DNA of 64,000 nt, taken from positions 1 through 64,000 of the forward strand of contig DAOUMD010000151.1 in assembly GCA_034412795.1 (NCBI GenBank), read 5' to 3'. The notes under the pieces are model-generated. The model was not told the DNA's origin, searched no databases, and saw only the letters and a list, made by a program, of their open reading frames with translations. This document shows positions 8,643 through 17,501 of the stretch, piece after piece. Source of the stretch: JAUVPY01 sp034412795. Lineage in GTDB: Bacteria > Chloroflexota > Anaerolineae > 4572-78 > NAK82. Positions within the stretch are counted from its first letter, which is position 1. Every line of letters begins with the position of its first letter. Position numbers and translations under genes: made by a program.

Positions 8643-8984
8643 TCAATCGGGCGGAGGGAGGGGCGTGCTGATGAGCACCGAAGAAAGGAATACCCAGGCG
8701 ACCACGGCGATGACCAGCAGAGCCAGGCCGACGATGGCGAAGAAGATCACCCGGGTGCGGGTGTTGTATTCCATCTCGGCCAGGTAGCGGCGCGTGTCGC
8801 GGGCCAGGTCGCGCGCCCAGCCCCCGCCGAAGATCACCAGCACGACCAGCCCGGCGATCAGGGCGATCATATCGTCCACCCCCTTGCCCAGTGGCAGGAT
8901 GAAGAGGACGACGCGCCGGGTGTAGGGGACGGCGAAAGCGATGAAGACGATCAAAGCGATGATGCCCAGTTTTTTCCAGGTCAT
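8643..8984 (-). CDS. Small membrane protein with three predicted helices
   Basis: This 113-residue protein is not a family I recognise. It has hydrophobic segments at about 5-22, 40-56 and 78-102, separated by short charged loops (YTRR, ARDLARDTRRYLAEMEYNTRTR), and ends in a Pro-rich tail. The arginine-rich middle loop is probably cytoplasmic. It is transcribed with the SPFH lipoprotein gene downstream. NfeD-like small membrane proteins often accompany SPFH proteins, but no NfeD signature is evident here. Confidence 0.65.
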   Translation of the reverse strand: MTWKKLGIIALIVFIAFAVPYTRRVVLFILPLGKGVDDMIALIAGLVVLVIFGGGWARDLARDTRRYLAEMEYNTRTRVIFFAIVGLALLVIAVVAWVFLSSVLISTPLPPPD

Positions 8985-9106
8985 AGGTTGCCTCGTAGGG
9001 ACTCTTTTGTGATTCTACTATACCACACATGAGGGAACTATGCCGCCTGGGAGGCTGATGGTTGGCTGACAAATGGCGAATGCGGTTTAGCGCTACCAAC
9101 CGCAAC

Positions 9107-9139
9107 ACAGCGGCCTGCCCCTGGGGGGCAGGCCGCTGT
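9107..9139. terminator. Terminator-like hairpin
   Basis: A 13-bp perfect GC-rich stem (9107-9119 with 9127-9139, loop of 7) is followed on the plus side by TCTTTTC. It separates the toxin-antitoxin remnant (9231-9637) from the small membrane-protein gene. The flanking genes are on the minus strand, where the T-run is missing. Confidence 0.5.
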
Positions 9140-9230
9140 TCTTTTCTACTCAACCGGAGTCTACTCTGAATTCCGGCATTTGCCATCGAAGCGGCTAGGG
9201 TAAATGAGTCGCTTAGCCGCGCGACTGCTT

Positions 9231-9401
9231 CTACTGTGGGAGTGTCGCATTTATTAACTTGAAGAGCTCTTCAAATCTGTCAAGGGTTTCAGTAGTAAGA
9301 TTCTGTAGATAGTCTTCCTTAACAGTTGTCGCGCCATAGCCTGCTTGCCGCAGCAACTCGGCTATTTCAAGCGGCAAGTTCTCATCAACCTTGAATTGCA
9401 T
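9231..9401 (-). pseudogene. DUF5615 PIN-like toxin, internally deleted remnant
   Basis: The frame begins 8 bp after the antitoxin stop with MQFKVDENLPLEIAELLRQ, the conserved start of DUF5615 (PF18480) PIN-like toxins, which hold the first acidic catalytic residues. After about 33 residues it jumps to the kind of sequence found at the end of these proteins (LTTETLDRFEELFKLI) and stops at 56 residues. Family members are about 110 residues. The middle, with the remaining acidic residues of the nuclease centre, is missing. The toxin should be inactive. A short functional variant is possible but unlikely. Confidence 0.75.
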
Positions 9402-9409
9402 CAAAATCC

Positions 9410-9637
9410 CTATGCAGTCAAAGCGACGACCCGCTCTCGTGTAAGCTCCGCCGCATAAGCAATGGCAGCCTGTACCGACTCTTTGCTGAGCGATGGGTAG
9501 CTGTGTACAATTTCGTCGGATGTCAGGCCAACAGCCAAGTTGTCGAGCACAACCGATACCATGATTCTCGTACCCTTGATGCACGCTTTTCCGTGACAGA
9601 CGGCTGGATCAACCGTGATGTAATCTCGCCAGTTCAT
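9410..9637 (-). CDS. DUF433 family antitoxin
   Basis: This 75-residue protein matches DUF433 (PF04255), a short winged-helix antitoxin and repressor usually paired with a DUF5615 PIN-like toxin. Conserved features are the start WRDYITVDPAVCHGKACI, GTRIMVSVVLDNLA and LTSDEIVHSYPSLS. The start at 9637 follows an AGGAGA ribosome site; an ATG nine codons earlier has none. The antitoxin is complete although its toxin gene downstream is deleted. It may still repress its own promoter, whose likely -10 box TATAAT lies on the minus strand at 9719-9714. Confidence 0.88.
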   Translation of the reverse strand: MNWRDYITVDPAVCHGKACIKGTRIMVSVVLDNLAVGLTSDEIVHSYPSLSKESVQAAIAYAAELTRERVVALTA

Positions 9638-9713
9638 GTTAAGTCTCCTCAGAGCTATCGGCAATGCATACCTCGGTGGCTAGCTGTACTTGTGTCACAA
9701 TATCTGTGAGCAT

Positions 9714-9719
9714 ATTATA
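9714..9719 (-). promoter_or_regulatory. Candidate -10 box for the DUF433 antitoxin gene
   Basis: A perfect TATAAT on the minus strand lies about 77 nt upstream of the antitoxin start. The matching -35 (TAGATT, 17 nt further upstream) is weak. Confidence 0.35.
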
Positions 9720-9775
9720 CCGCATCCCCTCGCGGAAATCTACTTGGAGGCAATAGAGGATTCTAAAACAGTGGA

Positions 9776-9803
9776 AAAGGCCATCTCAGTTAAGATGGCC
9801 TTT
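9776..9803 (-). terminator. Intrinsic terminator after ligA
   Basis: An 11-bp perfect stem (AAAGGCCATCT with AGATGGCCTTT, 6-nt loop) ends in TTTT on the minus strand. It lies about 90 bp past the ligA stop codon. Confidence 0.75.
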
Positions 9804-9890
9804 GAAGCGCACAGGGCATAACGTTTGCAGCACCAAGCTATACCAATCGACACTGGCAATTGGAGCGGTTGTTGCTCCACTACGCGGCTG

Positions 9891-11933
9891 CTAACTGCCG
9901 GCCAGTTCTCGCAACTCTTCCTCGCCGATAATCTTGGTACCCAAGAATTGAGCCTTGGCCAGCTTGCTGCCCGGGTTTTCGCCGGACAATAGATAGTCGG
10001 TCTTTTTGGAGACAGAGCCGGTCACTACTCCGCCGCGGGCCTCGATGTAGGCTTTGGCCTGGTCGCGGCTCATGGTGGGCAGGGTGCCGGTGATGACGAA
10101 GGTCAGCCCGGCCAGCGGCTGGGGGGCCTCGGGGGGAGCTTCGGCCAGCATACGCAGGCCGGCCCGGCGCAGCTTGTGGATCAACTGTTGGTGAGGGGGA
10201 CGGCTAAACCAATCAACAACGCTCCGGGCAATGTGAGGGCCGATGCCCTCGACGGTTTCTAAGTCTTCGACGTCGGCGGCTGCCAGGGCATCCATGGAGG
10301 GGAAGGCTTTGACCAAAGTCCGGGCGACCACGCCGCCCACGCCCTGGATACCCAAGGCGGTTACCACCCGCTCCAAGGGTTGGTCTTTGCTGGCCTCGAT
10401 GGCGGCCAGGAGATTGTCGACTTTCTTTTCGGCGAAGCGCTCCAACGCCAGCAACCGCTCACGGTGTTCGTGCAAAGAGTAAATGTCCCCCGCGTCTCGA
10501 ATCAGGCCCTCCTGGATGAGTTGCTCGCCGATCTTGATGCCAAAACCCTCGATGTCCATGGCGCCACGGGAGATGAAATACTCGACGCGCCGCACCAGTT
10601 GGGCCGGGCAGGCGGCATTGACACAATAGACAGCCACCTCGTCCTCCGGCTTGACCACGGGTTCGCCACAGGAAGGGCAATACTCGGGAAATTGGTAGGG
10701 CCGTGAATCGGGGGGGCGCAGGTCAAGGATGGGCTTGACCACCTGGGGGATGACGTCACCGGCACGTTTGATGACGACCGTGTCGCCCTCACGGATGTCT
10801 TTGCGTTCCAGGTCTTCCATATTATGTAAACTTGCCTGGCGCACCGTCACACCACCGACGTTAACAGGATCGAGCACGGCATAGGGAGTGAGCACACCGG
10901 TTCGGCCCACGTTGACGTCAATCTTGAGCAATTTGGTGGTCGCCTCGCGGGCGGGGAATTTGTAAGCGATGGCCCAACGGGGCGCGTTGCCCACCACCCC
11001 CAACTGATCCTGAAGCGCGAAGTCGTCGACTTTGACCACGACGCCGTCGGCCTCATAAGGCAGTGCATCGCGCCGCTCCATCCAACCGTGGATGAAGTCC
11101 AGGACTTCTTCGAAGTCGCGGGAACGTACCACGTCGGGATTGACCGGGAAACCCAGCCGCCGCACGTAATCCAGCGCCTCCCATTGGGCAGTCACTGTCT
11201 CTCCGCCATCGACGTAACCGATGGCATAAGCAAAGAAGGCCAACGGGCGACGCGCGGTGATCCGGCTGTCGAGCTGGCGCACAGCACCGGCGGCCGCATT
11301 GCGAGGGTTGGCATATAAGCGTTCGCCCCTCTCGGCCTGGCGACGGTTGAGCTCATTAAAGTCAGCAATAGGTATGTAGATCTCGCCGCGTACTTCGATG
11401 CGGGCGGGAGGTGGACCGTCGGGGGTGACGGGGATACGCAAGGGAATATTGTTGACGGTGCGCAGGTTGGCTGTGACGTTTTCACCCTCGACCCCGTTCC
11501 CGCGCGTGGCACCCTGCACCAGGACGCCGTTCTCATAGGTAAGGGCTACGGCCAGCCCATCGAACTTGGGCTCGACGACGAAGGTCAGGTCAGTAATGGC
11601 CACGTCGCCTGGAAGAAGGCGCCCAATACGCGCCAGCCAGGCGTGCATGTCTTCATCGTCGAAGGCGTTGCCCAGGCTGGTCATAGGGACAGGGTGGATC
11701 ACCTTCTGGAACTGATCCAGCGGCGTCGCGCCGACGCGCTGGGTGGGGGAGTCGGGAGTGATGAGTTCGGGATGCGCCTCCTCCAAGGCACGCAATTCAG
11801 CCATTAAGCGGTCATATTCGGCGTCGCTGATGAGGGGATCATCAAGAGTATGGTAACGATAAGCGTGATAATTGATCTCGTCGCGTAGTTGGGCAATGCG
11901 TTGCTCAATATCGGCACGATCAGATTGGCTCAC
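9891..11933 (-). CDS. ligA: NAD-dependent DNA ligase
   Basis: LigA seals nicks in duplex DNA using NAD+ during replication and repair. At 680 residues it has the usual full length. The adenylated lysine is K123 in EPKFDGLAVA. A four-cysteine zinc finger is formed by C419, C422, C437 and C442. Helix-hairpin-helix repeats follow (IQGVGGVV, VEGIGPHI), and a C-terminal BRCT domain spans about 600-680 (LAGLTFVITGTLPTMSRDQ). The start is a GTG at 11933, preceded by AGAGGT. It lies 21 bp after the remnant of an AbiEii-type toxin gene and probably shares its transcript. It is the only DNA ligase in the window and presumably essential. Confidence 0.98.
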   Translation of the reverse strand: MSQSDRADIEQRIAQLRDEINYHAYRYHTLDDPLISDAEYDRLMAELRALEEAHPELITPDSPTQRVGATPLDQFQKVIHPVPMTSLGNAFDDEDMHAWLARIGRLLPGDVAITDLTFVVEPKFDGLAVALTYENGVLVQGATRGNGVEGENVTANLRTVNNIPLRIPVTPDGPPPARIEVRGEIYIPIADFNELNRRQAERGERLYANPRNAAAGAVRQLDSRITARRPLAFFAYAIGYVDGGETVTAQWEALDYVRRLGFPVNPDVVRSRDFEEVLDFIHGWMERRDALPYEADGVVVKVDDFALQDQLGVVGNAPRWAIAYKFPAREATTKLLKIDVNVGRTGVLTPYAVLDPVNVGGVTVRQASLHNMEDLERKDIREGDTVVIKRAGDVIPQVVKPILDLRPPDSRPYQFPEYCPSCGEPVVKPEDEVAVYCVNAACPAQLVRRVEYFISRGAMDIEGFGIKIGEQLIQEGLIRDAGDIYSLHEHRERLLALERFAEKKVDNLLAAIEASKDQPLERVVTALGIQGVGGVVARTLVKAFPSMDALAAADVEDLETVEGIGPHIARSVVDWFSRPPHQQLIHKLRRAGLRMLAEAPPEAPQPLAGLTFVITGTLPTMSRDQAKAYIEARGGVVTGSVSKKTDYLLSGENPGSKLAKAQFLGTKIIGEEELRELAGS

Positions 11934-11954
11934 GAGTTATTACCTCTGCTACTC

Positions 11955-12264
11955 TCACAATTGCTGTGCTAAGCGCCGTACCTCGCCCTCAAAGAACTGC
12001 TTAACATCGTCCCCCTCGAAAGGAACGAGCATGTGCGGTGTTTCGTCTTCCTCGGCGTCCGCGAAGTAAGCTAAGGCACGCAACAAATGGTAGGACAAGA
12101 TAGTCGTCTCGCAGTGTGAAGAAATCCAGGTCGATGGAGACGCGATGACCTAGATGTAAGGCGGCTGCGCTTCCCCCAGCCAGGTAGAAAGACTTTAGCA
12201 GCGGCTCTTGACCAAGTTGGCTCAAGATCTGCCGGGCATCGGCGGGAAGGGTATTGACAAACAT
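11955..12264 (-). pseudogene. AbiEii-type nucleotidyltransferase toxin, internally deleted and frameshifted
   Basis: The beginning reads MFVNTLPADARQILSQL, then SFYLAGGSAAALHLGHR and SIDLDFFT, which is the nucleotidyltransferase core start (G-S then D-x-D) of AbiEii/AbiGii toxins. It then breaks off. In a second frame the typical C-terminus follows (LLRALAYFADAEEDETPHML, then VKQFFEGEVRRLAQQL) and ends at 11955. The family is usually over 200 residues; here only about 35 N-terminal and 45 C-terminal residues remain, joined out of frame. The toxin must be inactive. It overlaps the end of its DUF6922 partner gene. Confidence 0.8.
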
Positions 12265-12515
12265 AGGACCTGATCCCGGGGTATATCCAGCACCAGCGAC
12301 CACAAGTTGGCCGTATTGGGAGAAAGGCGTCGGCTGCGGCGCACGACATCAGCAAGCTTTTCAGGGGGGAAGGTCTCTTTGAGCCAGCGAATGGCCTGGT
12401 CCCCCCCATACTCTAACACCCGCTCAATCACATAGACTTCGCGGTCGGGCAGGCGCAACTGGGTAAAGTCGACTTCCCAGAAGTAGGGTTGAAGGAAATC
12501 AGGTAGCTGGCTCAA
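12222..12515 (-). CDS. DUF6922 protein, antitoxin-like partner of AbiEii
   Basis: This 97-residue protein begins SQLPDFLQPYFWEVDF and continues with YVIERVLEYGGDQAIRWL, RRSRRLSPNTANLW and LVLDIPRD. That is the pattern of small DUF6922 proteins encoded just before AbiEii-type nucleotidyltransferase toxins, where they are taken to be antitoxins. The start is a TTG at 12515, supported by GAGGAA seven bases upstream; the nearby ATG is in another frame. The 3' end overlaps the toxin start (12264) by 43 bp. The C-terminal part after IPRDQV may be non-native, because the overlap is longer than expected. Confidence 0.7.
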   Translation of the reverse strand: MSQLPDFLQPYFWEVDFTQLRLPDREVYVIERVLEYGGDQAIRWLKETFPPEKLADVVRRSRRLSPNTANLWSLVLDIPRDQVLCLSIPFPPMPGRS

Positions 12516-12556
12516 GGTGCATTTCCTCGCAATGAGAATTACATGGAGAAAAGGCG

Positions 12557-13204
12557 CTATTCCTCCGGTGGGGAGCTGGGAGCCAGAAAGTCAGCGCGGC
12601 CCCATCCCTCGGTGCCGTCGGCGTTGCGCACGAACCACCACACGTAAACAGCCCCGTTCTCGTCGACCTCTCCCTGTTCATCCTGTTCGGGGCCACCGAT
12701 GACGGGTAAGACGGAGTCAGCCTCGGCCACAACCAGACGCGCGTTGTTGGTGCCAGGGCCAGCGCGTAAGCTAAGTCCCGCCCCTTCGGTGTTGATGATC
12801 TGCACATAACCACCGACCTGGACTTCGGAGGGCGGAACCGGCTGCGGGGTGTCCGTGGGCAAAACGACCTCGGCGGTGGGCGGTAGAGTGGGAGTTTCAG
12901 CAGGGGAAACAGGGGGAAGAGACGTAGGCGTTTCCACCACGACTATCGCAGCGGTTGAAGTAGCCGACAAGGCCAAGGTAGGCAAGGCAGGAGGTGTGGG
13001 CGTGGGCGCCGACCGCTTGTTGATAAACTGCACTACTCCCAAACCGATGAGCCCGATGGTCAGCAGCCCAGCCAGTCCACCGATGAGCACCCAAACGATG
13101 GGAAAACCAATTTCGGCCGTCTCTTCGTCTTCCAACCGCTGGGGGCGACGTCGTTCAGGGGATTCCCATTCCCAGTTATCGTCCGGTTCCTGATCGTAAG
13201 TCAT
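12557..13204 (-). CDS. Membrane-anchored SH3-like domain protein
   Basis: This 215-residue protein has an acidic cytoplasmic head (1-31), a single membrane helix (about 33-60), a Pro/Thr-rich extracellular linker (65-130) and a C-terminal bacterial SH3-like domain (about 132-208; GLSLRAGPGTNNA is the usual core). Such domains bind cell-wall peptides or act as spacers. The start at 13204 has AAGGAGG upstream; a longer frame does not. It is 48 bp downstream of the cNMP-SpoIIE phosphatase gene and probably in its operon. The function is unknown beyond a surface-exposed protein. Confidence 0.8.
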   Translation of the reverse strand: MTYDQEPDDNWEWESPERRRPQRLEDEETAEIGFPIVWVLIGGLAGLLTIGLIGLGVVQFINKRSAPTPTPPALPTLALSATSTAAIVVVETPTSLPPVSPAETPTLPPTAEVVLPTDTPQPVPPSEVQVGGYVQIINTEGAGLSLRAGPGTNNARLVVAEADSVLPVIGGPEQDEQGEVDENGAVYVWWFVRNADGTEGWGRADFLAPSSPPEE

Positions 13205-13252
13205 ATTGTGTGCCTCCTTGCAAGGATGTGTTATATCCAACGCATTTGAGTT

Positions 13253-14512
13253 TCATTGCACTTTCATAACGAGCAAAGTCATATCGTCAGGCTGAGGGGC
13301 ACCAGCACGGAAAGCGTCGACGTCGGCGATGATTGCGTGGGCCAGGCCATGAGCCGACTGATCGGCCGCGCCAGCCACCACCGTTTTGAGCCGTTCCAGA
13401 CCGTAGCGACTCGCACGCGAAGACTCGGCATCAGTGAGGCCATCGCTATAACAGACCAACGCATCGCCAGGCGCGAATTGGAAACCCGCTTCGTTCAATA
13501 CCAACCCATCCAGACTGCCCAGGAAACGTCCTGGGGCTTGCAGCAGGGATAGCTGGCCAGTTTGGGGCCGAAAGTGAATCGGCAAATCGTGGCCGGCGCG
13601 CACATAACGCATCTCACGCGTCACTCGGTCGACGATACCGTAGAAGACAGTGACGAACAGATCCGAGGCGGAAGAGGTCATCAGCAACTCGTGAATTTGA
13701 AAAGCAGCGTCACGAGGTGACCGATATTCGGCAGCCTTGGCCAAGAAGAGAGCACGCGTGACGGCCATGTAGAGAGCGGCGTGGATACCCTTGCCCGAGA
13801 CGTCGGCCATCACCAGACCGAAGTGACCGTCATCCAGCGGAAAGAGATCGTAGTAGTCACCACCCACCTCACGGGCCGGACAGGCGTAGGCAGCAAACTC
13901 AAAACCAGGGATGTTGAGAAGTTCAGTGGGCAGGATACTCCGTTGCACTTCGGCGGCAATTTCCAGCTCCCGTTTGAGGCGCTCCTGCTCTACTAACTTA
14001 GCCTGGGCAGCTTTGAGATCGGCGTAAGCCTGCTCAAGCTCGAGGTTCTTGGCTTGAAGCTGGGCGATGGTCACCCGGTCGGTCTCGCGCAAGCTTCGAA
14101 TGACGCCCTGCAACACGGTCAGCGCTGCCTCGGGGCTACGGCGAATCACCCACTTGAAGTCGGTCTCAGTGATCTCCAAGAGACGACTATCAACCAGGGT
14201 ACGTACCGAAGCGGATCGAGGTTGATTCTCAAGCAAGGCAATCTCGCCGAAGAATGAGCCAGCACCCTGCACACCCAGTGCTTGCTCACCACCATCCGGG
14301 AGTCGATGGATGATTTCCACCTGACCTTCCTGGACAATGTAGAAGACGTGCTCCAGTTCTCCCTCGTGGCAGACAACGCTGCCGGCCGGATAATCGCGTG
14401 TCTCAGTCACCGCGGCCAATGCCTCTAGCTCCTGAGGTGACAGGTCACGAAACACCTGCTGCAACGTCTTTTCTGCTTTCGACAAGCTGTGTGCGATCCC
14501 TCCTGCCGCCAT
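13253..14512 (-). CDS. Cyclic-nucleotide-binding SpoIIE-type serine phosphatase
   Basis: This 419-residue cytoplasmic protein has a cNMP-binding domain (about 18-135, with GSFFGEIALLENQPRSASV as the phosphate-binding cassette), a coiled coil (150-190) and a PP2C/SpoIIE phosphatase domain (about 200-419). The metal-binding acids are present: D219 in VGGDYYD, D237 in MADVSGKG, the aspartate of CYSDGLTDA, and the PDDMTLL pair near the end. Such proteins usually dephosphorylate STAS anti-sigma antagonists in response to a second messenger. The STAS proteins at 23635-24335 are possible targets. It lies 14 bp after a glycosyltransferase gene. Confidence 0.92.
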   Translation of the reverse strand: MAAGGIAHSLSKAEKTLQQVFRDLSPQELEALAAVTETRDYPAGSVVCHEGELEHVFYIVQEGQVEIIHRLPDGGEQALGVQGAGSFFGEIALLENQPRSASVRTLVDSRLLEITETDFKWVIRRSPEAALTVLQGVIRSLRETDRVTIAQLQAKNLELEQAYADLKAAQAKLVEQERLKRELEIAAEVQRSILPTELLNIPGFEFAAYACPAREVGGDYYDLFPLDDGHFGLVMADVSGKGIHAALYMAVTRALFLAKAAEYRSPRDAAFQIHELLMTSSASDLFVTVFYGIVDRVTREMRYVRAGHDLPIHFRPQTGQLSLLQAPGRFLGSLDGLVLNEAGFQFAPGDALVCYSDGLTDAESSRASRYGLERLKTVVAGAADQSAHGLAHAIIADVDAFRAGAPQPDDMTLLVMKVQ

Positions 14513-14526
14513 TGTACCCGCTTACC

Positions 14527-15879
14527 TCACAACGCGCAAACATCCCCGCAGAATGAGGCGCAGTTTATTGTCTCGGAAAGTGTCTTCTGGCCGGCTGTTT
14601 TCATCAGCACATCGACGTTGGCAGGGACGAACTCAGCACGCACCATTTCAAAGACGTCCAAGATTTCGTCGGCGATATGTGTCCAGGAATAACGTTCGGT
14701 CCAGCGAATAGCTTGTTCGCCCAGATGATCGCGCAGGCTAGAGTGCCTGAGAAGTAGAGCGATCTTGTCAGCCAGTGCGTCTGGGTCTTGCCCCGGGACC
14801 AAATAGCCATTGAAGCCGTCCTCAATGCTGAATGAAAGACCACCCACGTCGGAACCGATGACCGGCGTGCCGCAGGCCATGGCCTCCAGGGCAACCATGC
14901 CAAAGGATTCGTAATGTGAGGGCATGACGACCATTTCGGCTGCCGAGTAGTAGTAAACCAACGTATCCTGCCCTTTCGCCCCCAGAAAGGTCACCAGGTC
15001 GCCGATGCCCAACTCGGCACGCAGTCTTTTTAATCTTTCAAACTCCATCTGCTCCAGCTCGGAGTCAGGATTGGGGTCGCCGCCGATGATGGTGACACAC
15101 AGATTCTCTCTGAAGTCAGGATATTGGTTGATGACACGTTGCATGGCCCGGATCAGGGTATCGATGCCTTTAAGAGGCTGGATGCGACCCACGAAAAGAA
15201 TCATCCTTTGATGAGGAGGGATGCCGATCCGCTTTTTGGCTTCGACACGGGGAACGGGGCGAAACAGATTTAAATCAACACCAGCCGGCACGACGGATAT
15301 CTTGTCGGCGTCAGCACCATAAAGCCAACTCATCTGCCCTTTCTCCAGGGGCGTGGCAGCGACCAAACGATCGGCGAAGCGCATGACGTGGCTCTCGACA
15401 TCTATACGCCGGGGACTCTCGCGTTCTTGCGGCGTTTGCGCTACGCGATTCTTCATTTCTCCCAGTGTGTGGAACATCTGGATGATGGGCACGCACCACG
15501 TAGCGCGCAGGTCGAGGGCGGCCCAGCCGGAAAGCCAGTAGTGACTGTGGATCAGATCATATGCGACATTCTCGCGCACTGCGAAGTCTCGTACACGCTG
15601 AACAAACTCAGGCAGGTGATCGAATACAAGATTTTTGTTGTAGGGCCGTTCGGGCCCGGCCGGGATATGGATCACGCGCCCCAGTTCGCCCAGATGGCCG
15701 GTGCAAATGCGTCGGATGGTGGGACTCTGCGAACGGGTATAAACGTCAACCGCAATGCCCCGTTGGCTGAGTTCACGCGCCAGGTCGCGCACATAAACGT
15801 TCATCCCACCCGTCTCTTTGCCACCCAGAGTTGCCAGCGGACAGGTATGAACACTGAGCATAGCAATTCGTTGAATCAT
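14527..15879 (-). CDS. Glycosyltransferase, GT4 family (MshA/sucrose-synthase-like)
   Basis: This 450-residue GT-B fold enzyme transfers a sugar from a nucleotide-sugar donor to an unknown acceptor. The N-terminal domain carries GGKETGGMNVYVRDLARELS, the glycine-rich signature of the MshA and sucrose-phosphate-synthase branch. The C-terminal domain has LFVGRIQPLKGIDTLI and the E-x7-E donor site in HYESFGMVALEAMACGTPV. ATG 15879 was chosen because the protein family starts about here (MIQRIAMLSVHTCPLA); no strong ribosome site is visible. It opens a minus-strand operon with the phosphatase and SH3 genes. A role in surface glycan or compatible-solute synthesis is plausible. Confidence 0.88.
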   Translation of the reverse strand: MIQRIAMLSVHTCPLATLGGKETGGMNVYVRDLARELSQRGIAVDVYTRSQSPTIRRICTGHLGELGRVIHIPAGPERPYNKNLVFDHLPEFVQRVRDFAVRENVAYDLIHSHYWLSGWAALDLRATWCVPIIQMFHTLGEMKNRVAQTPQERESPRRIDVESHVMRFADRLVAATPLEKGQMSWLYGADADKISVVPAGVDLNLFRPVPRVEAKKRIGIPPHQRMILFVGRIQPLKGIDTLIRAMQRVINQYPDFRENLCVTIIGGDPNPDSELEQMEFERLKRLRAELGIGDLVTFLGAKGQDTLVYYYSAAEMVVMPSHYESFGMVALEAMACGTPVIGSDVGGLSFSIEDGFNGYLVPGQDPDALADKIALLLRHSSLRDHLGEQAIRWTERYSWTHIADEILDVFEMVRAEFVPANVDVLMKTAGQKTLSETINCASFCGDVCAL

Positions 15880-16078
15880 TGTTAGATCATTATTCAGCGC
15901 ACTGTAAACAGGTGATGAGCGATCTCTGTCACTCCACCAGACAGAAATATGTAGACTTAACCACACCGCGGAAAATGAGAATCTGCATTGAGACTTCTTG
16001 GTGAGGGAAACGCAAGAAGATTATATACAGACCATTAAATGGGAGCAAATAGCCTTAGACTGAACCGGATTGAAAGGA

Positions 16079-16107
16079 TTGAAAGCTAAGGGCAACTGTG
16101 TTATACT
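16079..16107 (+). promoter_or_regulatory. Sigma-70-type promoter of the restriction-modification operon
   Basis: TTGAAA (16079-16084), a 17-bp spacer and TATACT (16102-16107) lie 31 bp before the methyltransferase start. The leader would be about 25 nt. No controller-protein gene or obvious C-box is present. Confidence 0.65.
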
Positions 16108-16138
16108 GAACACAATCGCAAAAAGGTAACGGGTACTT

Positions 16139-17470
16139 ATGAGTCAACTACTTCTTCCTCTTGAGTTACCTCAATCGCAGAGACTGGAACTGAGCGGAAC
16201 CTACCGGGAACGGTTGGCCGCTCTGCTTGCCCAAGACTTGGATTTTCACAGTCAGGCTAGTGGCTATGCGTCACATAATTTCCACGCTTTTCCGGCCAAA
16301 TTCCCTCCTCAGTTACCTCGTATGTTCATCGAGGGACTGACAGAACCTGATGATGTAGTTCTCGACCCAATGATGGGCTCTGGGACAACCGTTGTAGAAG
16401 CCCTCTTATCAGGCCGACTTGGTATGGGGTTTGACATTGATCCGTTGGCCTTGCGCTTATGCACGGTGAAGGTCACACGTCTCCCTTTAGATGAAGTCAC
16501 CCAAGCTGGAGGCCAAGTACTGGAGCGAGCGACTTTCGTCGTGCAAACACAGCGTGCTGCATTGAATGACATTTTGGAAACACGCTTCGACAGTAAGACA
16601 CGAGACTTCATCAACTATTGGTTTCAGCCCGAGACGCAACTTGAACTACTGGCTCTTGTCACTGAAATAGAGAACGTAGAAGATGCGTCTGTGCGAGCGT
16701 TTCTTGAGTTGGCTTTTTCAGCAGTCATCATTACCAAGTCAGGAGGAGTTTCACTCGCACGCGATTTGGCCCACACTCGACCGCATCGGGTGGATGACAA
16801 AATCCCCCGCTCAGCATTGGCAGAATTTAGGAAGCGTTTCCAACAGAATTTAAACAGTCTGACAGAGCTTCCTTGGGCGGAGGGCAAAGTTGATCTCCGC
16901 TATGGCGATGCCCAAGCTTTGCCTCTTGACGAGAACGCGGTGGATCTCATTGTAACTTCACCTCCATATGCAGCTAACGCCATTGACTATATGCGAGCCC
17001 ATAAATTTTCTTTAGTGTGGTTGGGATACCCCATCGACATCCTCTCCCAAAAACGAAAAGAGTATATTGGTGGCGAAGCAGTCAACGACATTGAGTTTGA
17101 GAGTTTGCAAGCCAAGACCAATCGGGTTATATCCCAAATTGCAGCTCGAGATGCTAAGAAAGGGCGCGTGCTCCACCGATATTATTCAGAGATGACACGT
17201 AGCCTCCGGGAAATGTTCCGGGTGTTAAAACCCGACAAGGCGGCTATCGTTGTAGTAGGCACCTCTACTATGCGAGGTATGGATACTCACACGCAAGATT
17301 GTCTGGCGGATATCGGTGAAACGATTGGTTTTGAGACTGTTGACATCGCCACGCGCCGGCTAGACCGTGACCGACGGATGATGCCAGCCCGGCGCAGCCA
17401 GAAGCCCTCTTCTCAGATCGAGGAGAGAATGCACGAAGAATACGTGATCGGGTTCTACAAGCCTGAATAA
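16139..17470 (+). CDS. Type II DNA methyltransferase (amino-methyltransferase, SPPY motif)
   Basis: This 443-residue enzyme should methylate the exocyclic amino group of a base in the site cut by the following nuclease. The SAM-binding motif I is DPMMGSGTT (76-84) and the catalytic motif IV is SPPY (274-277). SPPY is more typical of N4-cytosine than N6-adenine enzymes. Motif I precedes motif IV by about 190 residues, leaving a large insert between them that may hold the target-recognition region. The N-terminal stretch SGYASHNFHAFPAKFPPQ is common in this group. AAGGTAA lies before the ATG. The restriction gene follows after 31 bp, giving a modification-first operon. Confidence 0.92.
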   Translation: MSQLLLPLELPQSQRLELSGTYRERLAALLAQDLDFHSQASGYASHNFHAFPAKFPPQLPRMFIEGLTEPDDVVLDPMMGSGTTVVEALLSGRLGMGFDIDPLALRLCTVKVTRLPLDEVTQAGGQVLERATFVVQTQRAALNDILETRFDSKTRDFINYWFQPETQLELLALVTEIENVEDASVRAFLELAFSAVIITKSGGVSLARDLAHTRPHRVDDKIPRSALAEFRKRFQQNLNSLTELPWAEGKVDLRYGDAQALPLDENAVDLIVTSPPYAANAIDYMRAHKFSLVWLGYPIDILSQKRKEYIGGEAVNDIEFESLQAKTNRVISQIAARDAKKGRVLHRYYSEMTRSLREMFRVLKPDKAAIVVVGTSTMRGMDTHTQDCLADIGETIGFETVDIATRRLDRDRRMMPARRSQKPSSQIEERMHEEYVIGFYKPE

Positions 17471-17501
17471 CGGAATAGTCTATCAACCAAAGAGGAACGC
17501 T

